A stretch of 64,000 nt of DNA, from positions 62,001 through 126,000 of the forward strand of contig NZ_JPRK01000015.1 in assembly GCF_000832125.1 (NCBI RefSeq), in the 5' to 3' direction. The stretch comes from Flavobacterium hibernum. GTDB taxonomy: Bacteria; Bacteroidota; Bacteroidia; Flavobacteriales; Flavobacteriaceae. Shown piece after piece: positions 53,444 to 62,653 of this stretch. A model generated the notes under the pieces. That model saw nothing but the letters and a program-made list of their open reading frames with translations. It did no database searches and was not told the DNA's origin. Made by a program: the position numbers and the translations under genes. Position 1 is the stretch's first letter; the number at the start of each line of letters is the position of its first letter.

Positions 53444-55297
53444 ATGCAAAAACTTTTTTTAACATACGCCCTACTCTCTATTTTCACGGTTTGCAACGCG
53501 CAAAACAAAGTCAAAAAAATAAATGTAAAAGATTATGGAATTGTCGCCAACACAAAAGAGAACTTAACCACCAAAGTCAATCAACTTATTGAAGGACTGG
53601 GAAATGAATCTGTACAAATAATTTTCCCAAAAGGCCGTTACGATTTCTATCCTGATGCTAAATATTACAAAACCTATTACGAAAGCAATACTTACGATGC
53701 CGACGTTAGAAAATTGGCCATACTTATAAAACAGAAAAAGAATATTACGATCGATGCACAACAATCTGACTTTGTGTATCACGAACATATTCAGCCTTTT
53801 ACTCTGGATAATACCGAAAACATTACGATTAAAAACGTAAATATCGATTGGGATGTTCCTTTAACTTCTGAAGCTGAAGTTATCGAAGCCGATAAAAACC
53901 ATATTTTAATAAAGATTGACATTGCTCAATCTCCATACAAAATCCATGAAAAAGGGCTGACTTTTGTTGGCGAAAATGCAAACGAAAATTGGGCATTATC
54001 TGGCGGTTCATGGCTTATAGAATTTGACAAAAAACACATTATTCCAGCTAACACGGGAGACAATGGTTGCGTAAAAGGTGATTTTAAAAATGTAAAATAC
54101 AGCGAGATAAAACCCGGATTTGTTTTAATGGAAGGAAATTTTACTAAAACGCCCACGGTTGGAAATTTCTTAATTTTAAGACATGGAACTCGAGATCACG
54201 CCGGAATGTTTTTGTTTCATAGTAAAAACACCAAACTCGAAAACATTAACGTCTATCATACTTCCGGATTAGGAATCTTATCTCAATATTGCGAAAATAT
54301 AGAAATGAGAAACGTCAATATGATTCCAAATCCGAATAAAAATCGCTATTTGAGCGGTCATGACGACGGATTGCATTTTATGGGATGTAAAGGTGAGATT
54401 ATCATCGATAATTGCGATGCACAAGGTTTAATGGACGATCCTATTAACATTCATGGAACTTATGTTCCTGTAACAGGAAAAATCGACGATTATGCTGTAA
54501 AATGTAAATTTGGACAGGATATGTCGCACGGATTATTATGGGCCGTTAAAGGCGATAAAGTTGGGTTTATCGAAAAGAAAGAAATGGGTACTTTGTCTTA
54601 TGGAACCGTTTCAAGTTTTGAACCTTTGGATGTAGACCATTTCATCATCAGGTTCAAAGAGAAAATTCCAACCCAAATAAATGCCAATTTTGTTCTAGAA
54701 AACTTAAGCTGGACACCAAATGCAACGATTACCAATTGTTTTGTGGGCAGTAATCGCGCGCGCGGTTATTTGATCTCTACTCCAGGAAAAGTAATTATTG
54801 AAAACAATATATTCGAAACCAGCGGCTCGGCAATTCTGATTGCCGGAGATGCTAATTATTGGTACGAAAGTGGCGCTGTAAAAGATATTACCATCAAAAA
54901 TAATCAATTTCGATTTCCTTGTAATTCATCACCATATCAATTCTGTGAAGCCATTATTAGTATCTATCCCGAAATTCCGGAACCAAATGCTTTAAAGCCG
55001 TTTCATAAAAACATAAAAATCGAAAGCAACAGCTTTAATCCATCAGACTACCCAATTCTGTACGCCGTGTCTGTAGACGGATTAAGCTTTAAAAACAATA
55101 TAATCAAGCGTAGTTTTGCATTTACTCCCTTATATCCTGAAAAACAAAATTTCAGGCTTGAGGCTTGTAAAAATGTGGAAATCAGCGGAAATAAATTTAG
55201 CAAAGATGTTTTAGGGAAAAACATTCTTTTAAAAGGAATGAAACGTGAAGAATTAGACTTAAAAAATTCTGAATTAAGCGTTGATGTCGTAAAATAA
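53444..55297 (+). CDS. glaB: GH110 alpha-1,3-galactosidase
   Basis: A 617-residue secreted right-handed beta-helix (signal MQKLFLTYALLSIFTVCNAQ). It follows the Bacteroides GlaA/GlaB pattern: VKDYGIVANTKEN, IIFPKGRYDF and many N-rich helix turns. SGHDDGLHFMGCKG with D308 and GLMDDPINIHGTY with D331/D332 carry the Asp residues held to be catalytic in GH110; their spacing equals that in characterised members as I recall it. GH110 enzymes release terminal alpha-1,3-linked galactose, for example from blood-group B or linear B structures. The A/B subfamily cannot be decided here. It has its own transcript start region behind a terminator. Confidence 0.87.
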   Translation: MQKLFLTYALLSIFTVCNAQNKVKKINVKDYGIVANTKENLTTKVNQLIEGLGNESVQIIFPKGRYDFYPDAKYYKTYYESNTYDADVRKLAILIKQKKNITIDAQQSDFVYHEHIQPFTLDNTENITIKNVNIDWDVPLTSEAEVIEADKNHILIKIDIAQSPYKIHEKGLTFVGENANENWALSGGSWLIEFDKKHIIPANTGDNGCVKGDFKNVKYSEIKPGFVLMEGNFTKTPTVGNFLILRHGTRDHAGMFLFHSKNTKLENINVYHTSGLGILSQYCENIEMRNVNMIPNPNKNRYLSGHDDGLHFMGCKGEIIIDNCDAQGLMDDPINIHGTYVPVTGKIDDYAVKCKFGQDMSHGLLWAVKGDKVGFIEKKEMGTLSYGTVSSFEPLDVDHFIIRFKEKIPTQINANFVLENLSWTPNATITNCFVGSNRARGYLISTPGKVIIENNIFETSGSAILIAGDANYWYESGAVKDITIKNNQFRFPCNSSPYQFCEAIISIYPEIPEPNALKPFHKNIKIESNSFNPSDYPILYAVSVDGLSFKNNIIKRSFAFTPLYPEKQNFRLEACKNVEISGNKFSKDVLGKNILLKGMKREELDLKNSELSVDVVK

Positions 55298-55365
55298 AAG
55301 TTAACTCATAGATATTAACAAAAAAAAATAACACATAGTCCTAACGTGCAAAATCTAAAAGGTTT

Positions 55366-55465
55366 TGTCATTTCGACGAAGGAGAAATCTCCGTGAGAAG
55401 CTCGACAAAGATTAGGTTCTCGTTGCGGAGTTACTTACGGAGATTTCTCCTTCGTCGAAATGACA
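55366..55465. repeat. GTCATTTCGACGAAGGAG palindromic repeat, full copy
   Basis: TGTCATTTCGACGAAGGAGA at the left is perfectly complementary to TCTCCTTCGTCGAAATGACA at the right. The centre has AGCTCGACAAAGATT, also found at 47774-47792. The palindrome accounts for a spurious reading frame in this area. Confidence 0.85.
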
Positions 55466-56103
55466 ATATTGTGTTTAAGATGTTCCTTTGCGAGATTATT
55501 TTTATTTGGCAAAAGCTCAACTTAATAAAATCCTTTAAAGCGTGTAGATTCATTAATAATAGTCAAACGCCTTTAACACATTTACAGAATCAATCCCGAG
55601 ACTTCACAAAACTATCTGCTTAAAATAATTAAACCAAAACAGCTTCAGATCATTCGTTTCCAAAGCAATTAAATACTTTTATTTTTTATCCAAATTTGAC
55701 TGTGGATTATCAAAAAACAATAGGTTAAACAATAGCAGAAATGATCCATTTTTAAAAATTTTAAAACTTCAAAAAAGCACTTTGTGCTACACTTTTTACA
55801 ACAAAACATTTCTTCGCCATTTTTGTAAAAAACCAAAGCCTTTATCGCATTAAAAAACAGATTCGAAATGAATAAACCATCAAAAAAATACTCTTTTTAC
55901 CTTCGACAAAAAAACATATTTATTATCAAAATTATTAATTAATGATTGCGATATTATCATAAATACAGATCAAAGTTTCGCATTATTTAATAATTAAACA
56001 TAATCGCTACACATACCCCTAAAATCAAGTACACATTTTTTTATAGTTTATTTTAAAAATATCTCATTATTTTAAATTTAAAAAAACGTTTACAGCAATT
56101 TTA

Positions 56104-56187
56104 TGTGCTCGAGAACACAAATTTTGTGTGTTCGAGCACATTTTTTATGTTTTTTCTTGGTTAGTAAAAATATAATCGATAGTTTCG
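56104..56187 (+). promoter_or_regulatory. Operator-promoter module 3 (susC2)
   Basis: TGTGCTCGAGAACA (56104-56117), 9 bases, TGTGTTCGAGCACA (56127-56140), 16 bases, TTG (56157-56159), 20 bases, TAGTTTCG (56180-56187). The region between -33 and -7 (TAAAAATATAATCGA) is also nearly that of module 2. The leader to the susC2 ATG is about 159 bases. Confidence 0.9.
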
Positions 56188-56352
56188 TCAAATAATCTAA
56201 AAATAGAGCAGGTTTTTTCGCTCTTTTTTAAATCTTTTTATCGGATTTTATTTCGTTTAAAAAGTAAAAATTAAGATTGAAAATTTTAATCATTTTTATA
56301 AAAAACACCCCCAACAAAAAACACATTCTTTAACCAAAACCAAATCAAGAGT

Positions 56353-59300
56353 ATGAAAGAAACGTTCTCAAAAAAAACTAGAAATTTCAGGTTGCATACT
56401 GTTCTTGAAAAAACTTTAAAAACAACACTACTTTCTTTGTTGGCTTTAAGTTTTCAAGATGCAGCTGCAGCACCTTCAGAAGAAATTTCAAAAAGCGAAA
56501 CTAGTTTTGTTGCATTTCAAAAAATAGTAAAAGGTAAAGTTGTAGATGAAAAAGGAATTCCGGTTCCAGGAGTAAATGTTATTATAAAAGGCACAACCAA
56601 AGGGGTTCAAACTGATATGGACGGAGGTTTTGCTATCGATGTACCAAATGAGAATGCAATTTTGATCTTTACGTTTTTAGGAATGCAAGATCAGGAAGTT
56701 CCTGCAGGAAATGGTATTTTAAAAGTGGTAATGAAAGAGGCTGGCCAACAAATGGAAGAAGTTGTTGTAGTTGGATACAGCAAAGTAAAAAAAGAAAGTC
56801 TGACAGGTTCATTGCAAACTTTAGACAATAAAAAAATCGTAGATGTAACCACGCCTAATGTCGAAAATATGTTGGCAGGAAAAGCTACTGGTGTATTTGT
56901 AAATACAGGTGGCGGACAACCGGGAGCACCTGCAAAAGTAATTATTAGAGGTAGAACAACGGTTAATGGTAGTACAGATCCTTTATGGGTTATTGACGGA
57001 GTTATTGTGGGGAATACTTCGGCAAATGTGAATCCGGCAGATATTGAAACCCTTACGGTTCTTAAAGATGCAGCTTCTACGGCTGTTTATGGATCTCAAG
57101 GAGCAAATGGTGTAATTGTAGTAACTACAAAAAGTGGAAAAAATGGAAAATCTACCATTAACTTTTCTGCAAAAACTGCTATGACCACCATAAACAACGG
57201 AAATTTCAAAATTATGAATGGCTCCGAATTATATGATTTATATGATTCGTTTGCCAACAAAGAAACTTTTCAAAACGTTTGGTGGTGGAAACCTGAATTA
57301 AGAAACAAAAACTTTGATTGGTGGGATAATGCAACTCAAACGGGTATTGCAGAAGATTACAACTTATCATTTAGTGGTGGTGGCGAAAACTTTAAAAGCT
57401 ACGTTTCTGTTGGTGTTTACAATGAAACTGGAGCTATTAAAGGCTACGACTACAAAAAATACAGTGGTCTTATGAAATTTGAGTACAAACCAAGCACTTG
57501 GTTTACCTTAAGACCTCAGGTTAATTTAACCAGAGAATCTACATTAGACAAACAACATGATATATATGCTTTATATGCAAATATGCCTTGGGATAGTCCC
57601 TATTTACCAGATGGATCTTTGGTAGGAAACGCTCCAAACCCAACTTGGGTAAACACAACGGGTTCAAATTACTTGTACGATTTACAATGGAATTATGGTG
57701 AATCTGAAAGTTATACTGTTCGAACAAATCTTGATTTTGATATTAAGTTCACAAGTTGGTTAACTTTTTCATCTGTAAACAATTACATTTTTGGTAACTC
57801 AAATTCAAGTTATTATACAGATCCAAGATCAGCAAATGGAGTTTCAGTAAAAGGAAGAATCGAAGATAACTTTGATACTTACAATAGAATCTATACCAAT
57901 CAATTAGTAAAATTCAATAAGACATTCAATAAACATTCATTTAATGCCGTTGCCGGTTATGAGTGGAATGAGTACAACAAAAAATTCAGTCAGGCAATTG
58001 CAACAGGAATTCCTCCGGGAATTGTAGCTCCTGATGCTGCCGCAGTTCCAGAAAAAGTAGCTGGTGAAAGATCGCAATGGGCTGTACAATCGTTATTATC
58101 AAACGTAAATTACTCTTATGATAATCGTTATTTAGCACAAGTATCTTTCCGTCGTGATGGAGCATCAAATTTTGGAGAAAATGCACAGTACGGTAATTTC
58201 TATTCTATTAGTGGAGGATGGAACATTCACAATGAATCATTTTTTCATGCAGATTACATCAATAACTTAAAACTTAGAGCAAGCTATGGTTCAGTAGGAA
58301 ACAGACCAAACAGTTTGTACCCTCACCTACCGCTGTATTCTTTCTCAAAAAGTAGTTATAACGAAAGCCCGGGAGCGTTAATCTCCCAATTAGCAAATCC
58401 AGATTTAAGCTGGGAAAAAACTTTTACTGGGGGTGTTGGTGTAGATGTAAGCTTTTTTAAACGAGTAAACATTACTTTAGACTATTACAATAAAAATACT
58501 TCTGGGTTATTATACCAAGTACCTCTTCCGGGTGTTATTGGAATTAACAGCATTTGGAGAAACGTAGGTGCAGTAAACAATAGAGGTTTTGAAGCTTCGG
58601 TAAATGTTGACATCATCAAAAATGAAAACTTTAACTGGTCTGTTGATGCTAATATTGGAACTAATAAAAATAAAGTAACGAGCCTTTACGGAGATAAACA
58701 AGAAATCATTGTTGGTGATGGTAGCGGCGCTGCAGGTTCTGCATCAAAACTATTAACTCCAGGGAAAGATGTTGACAGTTGGTACTTAACAGAATGGGCT
58801 GGTGTTAATCCTGAAAACGGAAAACCACAATGGTTTACTACAGATGCTTCGGGAGCACGTGTAAAAACAAGCAATTATGGTGAAGCCTCTAAATATAGAA
58901 AAGTGATAGGCGCCTATACTCCTGATTTTTTTGGAGGATTCTCTACAAGTTTAAATTACAAGAAATTTGATTTTTCTGCTATTTTCAGTTATTCAGTTGG
59001 AGGAGAGATTTACAATTATGCTCGTGCAGAATTTGACTCAGATGGTGCTTACAACGATAGAAACCAAATGAAACTTCAAAGTGGATGGAGCCGTTGGGAA
59101 AAACCAGGTGATATTGCAACGCATCCGCAAGCACTTTATGATAACAATAGTCAATCAAACAAAGCCTCGTCACGTTTCTTAGAAACAGGTACGTATTTAA
59201 AAATGAGAAGCATCACTTTTGGTTACAATTTATCAATTGAGCGTCTTCATATTTCAAATTTAAGATTATACATCGCCGGAGAGAACTTGTTCACAATTAG

Positions 59301-59436
59301 CCATTATTCTGGTGTTGATCCTGAACTGCCTCCTACTTATAATTCGGCAAACCAACAATATACTATTACGGGTGTTGCAACACAAGTATATCCTTCGACA
59401 CGTAAAATTGTATTAGGACTTAACTTAACTCTATAA
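56353..59436 (+). CDS. SusC/RagA-type TonB-dependent outer-membrane transporter 2
   Basis: A 1027-residue receptor of the same type as that at 37439. The N-terminus (TTLLSLLALSFQDAAAAP) resembles that of SusC1, so the two may be old duplicates. The CarboxypepD_reg-like domain is at about 58-130 (VKGKVVDEKGIPVPGVNVIIKGT), a TonB box region at EEVVVVGYSKVKKESLTGS, the plug to about 260 and the barrel to the end (PSTRKIVLGLNLTL). Driven by module 3. Its susD partner starts ten bases behind the stop. Confidence 0.95.
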   Translation: MKETFSKKTRNFRLHTVLEKTLKTTLLSLLALSFQDAAAAPSEEISKSETSFVAFQKIVKGKVVDEKGIPVPGVNVIIKGTTKGVQTDMDGGFAIDVPNENAILIFTFLGMQDQEVPAGNGILKVVMKEAGQQMEEVVVVGYSKVKKESLTGSLQTLDNKKIVDVTTPNVENMLAGKATGVFVNTGGGQPGAPAKVIIRGRTTVNGSTDPLWVIDGVIVGNTSANVNPADIETLTVLKDAASTAVYGSQGANGVIVVTTKSGKNGKSTINFSAKTAMTTINNGNFKIMNGSELYDLYDSFANKETFQNVWWWKPELRNKNFDWWDNATQTGIAEDYNLSFSGGGENFKSYVSVGVYNETGAIKGYDYKKYSGLMKFEYKPSTWFTLRPQVNLTRESTLDKQHDIYALYANMPWDSPYLPDGSLVGNAPNPTWVNTTGSNYLYDLQWNYGESESYTVRTNLDFDIKFTSWLTFSSVNNYIFGNSNSSYYTDPRSANGVSVKGRIEDNFDTYNRIYTNQLVKFNKTFNKHSFNAVAGYEWNEYNKKFSQAIATGIPPGIVAPDAAAVPEKVAGERSQWAVQSLLSNVNYSYDNRYLAQVSFRRDGASNFGENAQYGNFYSISGGWNIHNESFFHADYINNLKLRASYGSVGNRPNSLYPHLPLYSFSKSSYNESPGALISQLANPDLSWEKTFTGGVGVDVSFFKRVNITLDYYNKNTSGLLYQVPLPGVIGINSIWRNVGAVNNRGFEASVNVDIIKNENFNWSVDANIGTNKNKVTSLYGDKQEIIVGDGSGAAGSASKLLTPGKDVDSWYLTEWAGVNPENGKPQWFTTDASGARVKTSNYGEASKYRKVIGAYTPDFFGGFSTSLNYKKFDFSAIFSYSVGGEIYNYARAEFDSDGAYNDRNQMKLQSGWSRWEKPGDIATHPQALYDNNSQSNKASSRFLETGTYLKMRSITFGYNLSIERLHISNLRLYIAGENLFTISHYSGVDPELPPTYNSANQQYTITGVATQVYPSTRKIVLGLNLTL

Positions 59437-59445
59437 AACAGAATC

Positions 59446-61143
59446 ATGAAAAAGATATTTATATTATGTATGGTAATTAGTTTTCTGTCCTCATGTGACT
59501 TAGACAGAGAACCGTTTAATGCATACACAAAAGACAAAATTGAAGAAGATAAAATCGCAGCCGTAGAAGTTTTATTAAATGGTTGTTACGCACAATTAAA
59601 AGGCTGGTCTGATGTTATGCACAGAGTTGGAGAATATCCTGGTGATAACATTATGATTAGAGGAACATCTACAGATGCATTTTATTCTTTTATTTCTTAC
59701 CAACATATTCCAGACAATGATAGATTATCTGTTTTTTGGAATAACAGTTATAAAATAATCTCACAATCGAGTGATTTAATGAAGATTATGACCGAAGGTG
59801 AAAGCCCTGCCGTTGACCAACAACTTGGCGAAGCTTACTATTTAAGAGGTATGGTTTATTTTTATTTATGCCGCGCTTACGGAAGACCTTACGCACAATC
59901 GCCTGAAACTAATTTAGGTGTGCCAATTGTAAATGGTGTTCCGGCAGATTTAATTAATCTTAATTTACCGGATAGATCAACGGTAAAAGATACTTATGCA
60001 CAAGCGATTAGCGACTTGAAAAAAGCAGAATCTTTAATGACTGTTGACAGATCTGCAGCATATGCAACTAAAGAAGCTGCTCAGGCAATGCTTTCAAGAG
60101 TATATTTGTATATGAGTGGTACGTATGAAAACCCAAATCAGGAATATGCAACACTATCTATTGAGTACGCTAATAAAGTAATCAATAGCGGAAAGTATAA
60201 ATTATTGAGCCGTGAAGGTTTTATGAAATCCAATACTTATGCACCAGATTCTGATGAACAAACTGAAACTATTTTTGCTGTTAAACGTGTAGCTTCAGAA
60301 TTTTCAGGTTACGATCATTATTACGGAATTGGTGGTATGTATGCTAATATTCAAGGTCAAGGATGGGGCGAAATGTACGCTAGTGCAAAATACTTGGATT
60401 TATTAAGAAAATCAGGTTTAAAGAAAGATGCTCGTTGGGCTTTTATTGACCCACAATATGATACAGACGATGCAGGAACCAAAACTCCGGCATTCCGTTT
60501 CATCTACGACATCAAAAATACTGGTGGTGTGCAAACAGGTTATAACTATATGCAACAGCCGCTTAAAACAAAATCTAATGGTTCTTATTACATCACAATT
60601 GGAACTACAGATTATAACTTAACCGCAGTAAATGCAGCCGAAAATCAATATTCAATTGTATATGAAGGAAAAACATATACTGGAGAAAAAGATTACATGA
60701 TGTTATTAAATCGTGTATATCCAATGTATTACATCACAAAATGTTCATTGCAAAATAATGATTCTCACTTATACTCACCTCCTATTTCAAAATTGGATGA
60801 GTTGTATTTAAACATGGCAGAAGCCTACGTTAAAAAAGGAGATTACAACAGCGCTTTAACGAACCTAAACATCATTCGTGAAAGATCAATTGTAGGTGGA
60901 AGTTATACATCATTAGACAACACAAATGCCGTACAACGTGTAGACGAAGAACGTCAGTTAGAATTAGCTTTTGAAGCACATAGAGGTTATGACGTTTACA
61001 GAAATGGTCAAACGATGACGCGTCGTTATCCTGGTCCACATTTACCAATGATAGACTGGCCAGCTTCAAGCCCAAGAGTCGTACAATATATTCCGCAATC
61101 GGAGATTAATGCATATCCTGGAACATTGACACAAAACCCATAA
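59446..61143 (+). CDS. SusD/RagB-type glycan-binding lipoprotein 2
   Basis: A 565-residue surface lipoprotein with lipobox SFLSSC (C17). SusD features are QQLGEAYYLRGMVYFYLCRAYGRPY, EAAQAMLSRVYLYMSGTYE, KLDELYLNMAEAYVKKGDYN and VDEERQLELAFEAHRGYDVYR. It is longer than SusD1 by about 60 residues because of insertions between about 330 and 430, probably loops that touch the glycan. Partner of SusC2, ten bases behind it. Confidence 0.95.
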   Translation: MKKIFILCMVISFLSSCDLDREPFNAYTKDKIEEDKIAAVEVLLNGCYAQLKGWSDVMHRVGEYPGDNIMIRGTSTDAFYSFISYQHIPDNDRLSVFWNNSYKIISQSSDLMKIMTEGESPAVDQQLGEAYYLRGMVYFYLCRAYGRPYAQSPETNLGVPIVNGVPADLINLNLPDRSTVKDTYAQAISDLKKAESLMTVDRSAAYATKEAAQAMLSRVYLYMSGTYENPNQEYATLSIEYANKVINSGKYKLLSREGFMKSNTYAPDSDEQTETIFAVKRVASEFSGYDHYYGIGGMYANIQGQGWGEMYASAKYLDLLRKSGLKKDARWAFIDPQYDTDDAGTKTPAFRFIYDIKNTGGVQTGYNYMQQPLKTKSNGSYYITIGTTDYNLTAVNAAENQYSIVYEGKTYTGEKDYMMLLNRVYPMYYITKCSLQNNDSHLYSPPISKLDELYLNMAEAYVKKGDYNSALTNLNIIRERSIVGGSYTSLDNTNAVQRVDEERQLELAFEAHRGYDVYRNGQTMTRRYPGPHLPMIDWPASSPRVVQYIPQSEINAYPGTLTQNP

Positions 61144-61164
61144 TTTTTTAGGTTTTTGTTTTTT

Positions 61165-61201
61165 GAAGCCTCTCTAATTGTATTGATTAGAGAGGCAATT
61201 C
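61165..61201 (+). terminator. Hairpin behind susD2
   Basis: GCCTCTCTAAT (61168-61178) pairs perfectly with ATTAGAGAGGC (61186-61196), extended by TTGA/TCAA outside. There is no T-run behind it, so it may protect the susCD2 message from decay more than end it. Confidence 0.6.
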
Positions 61202-61232
61202 AAAAAGAAGAAAAAAACTAACTACAGATAAA

Positions 61233-62555
61233 ATGAAAAACTTATTTTACGTATCGCTCGCTTCATTATTAATGTCTTTTGGTTATCCTATCAATAACGA
61301 AAAAAGCACTACAAATGATCCAATAGAAAATCCAAAAACTTCGATTTCCATGCCTCTTGCCGGTAATGCGTACAGTTCTAAACACGTAGAAGAAAGCAAT
61401 ACGATCACAGATAATGGTATCGAAAATTGGACAGATTCCGGAGAGTTTTTTACTGCTTATTTTAAAATTGATAAAGCAGGAACATTCCAAATTACAGTTG
61501 AAGAATCTGTACTAGTGGATGGAAAATCAGAAATTGAATTTTCAATTAACAATGAATCCAAAAAAGTAAAATTCGATACCTCAAAAAAAGCAGTAACTAT
61601 AGGAAGTTGGAAAATCAATAAAGAAGGTTACGTTGCCCTTAAAATAAAAGGAATCAGCAAAACCGGAAAGCAATTTCCTTCTATCAATCGCCTTAGTATT
61701 TCGAGCACAGATTACGATCGCAAAATTGCTTATGTTCCAAATAACGAAGGAAACTTTTATCATTGGGGACGTCGCGGGCCATCTGTACACTTAAATTATC
61801 AGGTTCCAGAAACGACAAATGCCGAATGGTATTACAACGAAATCACTGTTCCTGTAAATGAAGACAAAATTGGTTCTTATTTTATGGCAAATGGTTTTGG
61901 CGAAGGTTACTTTGGAATTCAGGTCAACTCAGCAACAGAGCGAAGAGTTTTATTCTCGGTTTGGAGCCCTTTTACAACAGATGATCCTGCCAGTATTCCT
62001 GAAACACACAAAATTAAAATGCTTAAAAAAGGCGAAAATGTTCATACAGGAGAATTCGGAAACGAAGGGTCTGGCGGACAAAGCTATCTAAAATACAATT
62101 GGAAAGCCGGAAATACTTATAAGTTTTTACTGCACGGAATTCCACAAAATAACAATAGTACCAATTATACTGCTTATTTTTATGCACCAGAGCTTAAAAA
62201 ATGGCTTTTAATTGCTAGTTTTAATCGTCCGGAAACCCATACGTATTTAAAAAGATTCCATTCATTTCTAGAGAATTTTATTCCGGAACAAGGCGATTTA
62301 TCTCGTAAAGTTTTATTCAATAATCAATGGATTTGTGATGATAAAGGAGTTTGGACAGAAATAAATTCAGCTCGTTTTACAACAGATAATACAGGAGCAA
62401 AAGAATACCGAATGGATTATGCAGGCGGACTTGACAAAGATTCTTTTTATTTAAAAAACGGAGGATTTTTTAATAACAATACAAAGCCAAAAACAATATT
62501 TACAAGACCATTAAACAATAAAAAACCAGAAATAAATTTTAAGAATTTGCCATAA
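61233..62555 (+). CDS. DUF5077/DUF3472 domain protein
   Basis: A 440-residue secreted protein with a probable signal sequence (MKNLFYVSLASLLMSFGYP). Residues about 40-155 look like a DUF5077-type beta-sandwich with carbohydrate-binding character, and about 175-430 match DUF3472 (YYNEITVPVNEDKIGSYFMANGFGEGYFGIQVNSATERRVLFSVWSPF). Such proteins occur in Bacteroidota glycan loci and may bind or cut glycans; no activity is established to my knowledge. It lies between susD2 and the GH109 gene and is likely expressed with them. Confidence 0.78.
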   Translation: MKNLFYVSLASLLMSFGYPINNEKSTTNDPIENPKTSISMPLAGNAYSSKHVEESNTITDNGIENWTDSGEFFTAYFKIDKAGTFQITVEESVLVDGKSEIEFSINNESKKVKFDTSKKAVTIGSWKINKEGYVALKIKGISKTGKQFPSINRLSISSTDYDRKIAYVPNNEGNFYHWGRRGPSVHLNYQVPETTNAEWYYNEITVPVNEDKIGSYFMANGFGEGYFGIQVNSATERRVLFSVWSPFTTDDPASIPETHKIKMLKKGENVHTGEFGNEGSGGQSYLKYNWKAGNTYKFLLHGIPQNNNSTNYTAYFYAPELKKWLLIASFNRPETHTYLKRFHSFLENFIPEQGDLSRKVLFNNQWICDDKGVWTEINSARFTTDNTGAKEYRMDYAGGLDKDSFYLKNGGFFNNNTKPKTIFTRPLNNKKPEINFKNLP

Positions 62556-62653
62556 AAAGTACATTTTTAGAACTAAACAACAACACAACAAAAACAATTT
62601 TTTCCGATAATCCTATTTTGATTATCATCATTTCAAATCAAATTATTTAAATT

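Larger units (their letters stand above)
55298..56352. other. Long intergenic region before susC2
   Basis: A stretch of 1055 bases without a gene. It contains the palindromic repeat at 55366-55465 and module 3 at 56104-56187. In the predicted leader after module 3 a weak hairpin AGAGC/GCTCT (56205-56224) with six T behind it could act as an attenuator. From 55470 to 56100 I see only A/T-rich sequence with short broken frames. Confidence 0.4.

Noticed and set aside
55393..55623. A 76-codon forward frame behind the GH110 gene
   Set aside because: It begins inside the GTCATTTCGACGAAGGAG palindrome, and its product (Arg-rich, then Leu/Lys-rich) has no domain. It is read-through of repeat DNA.
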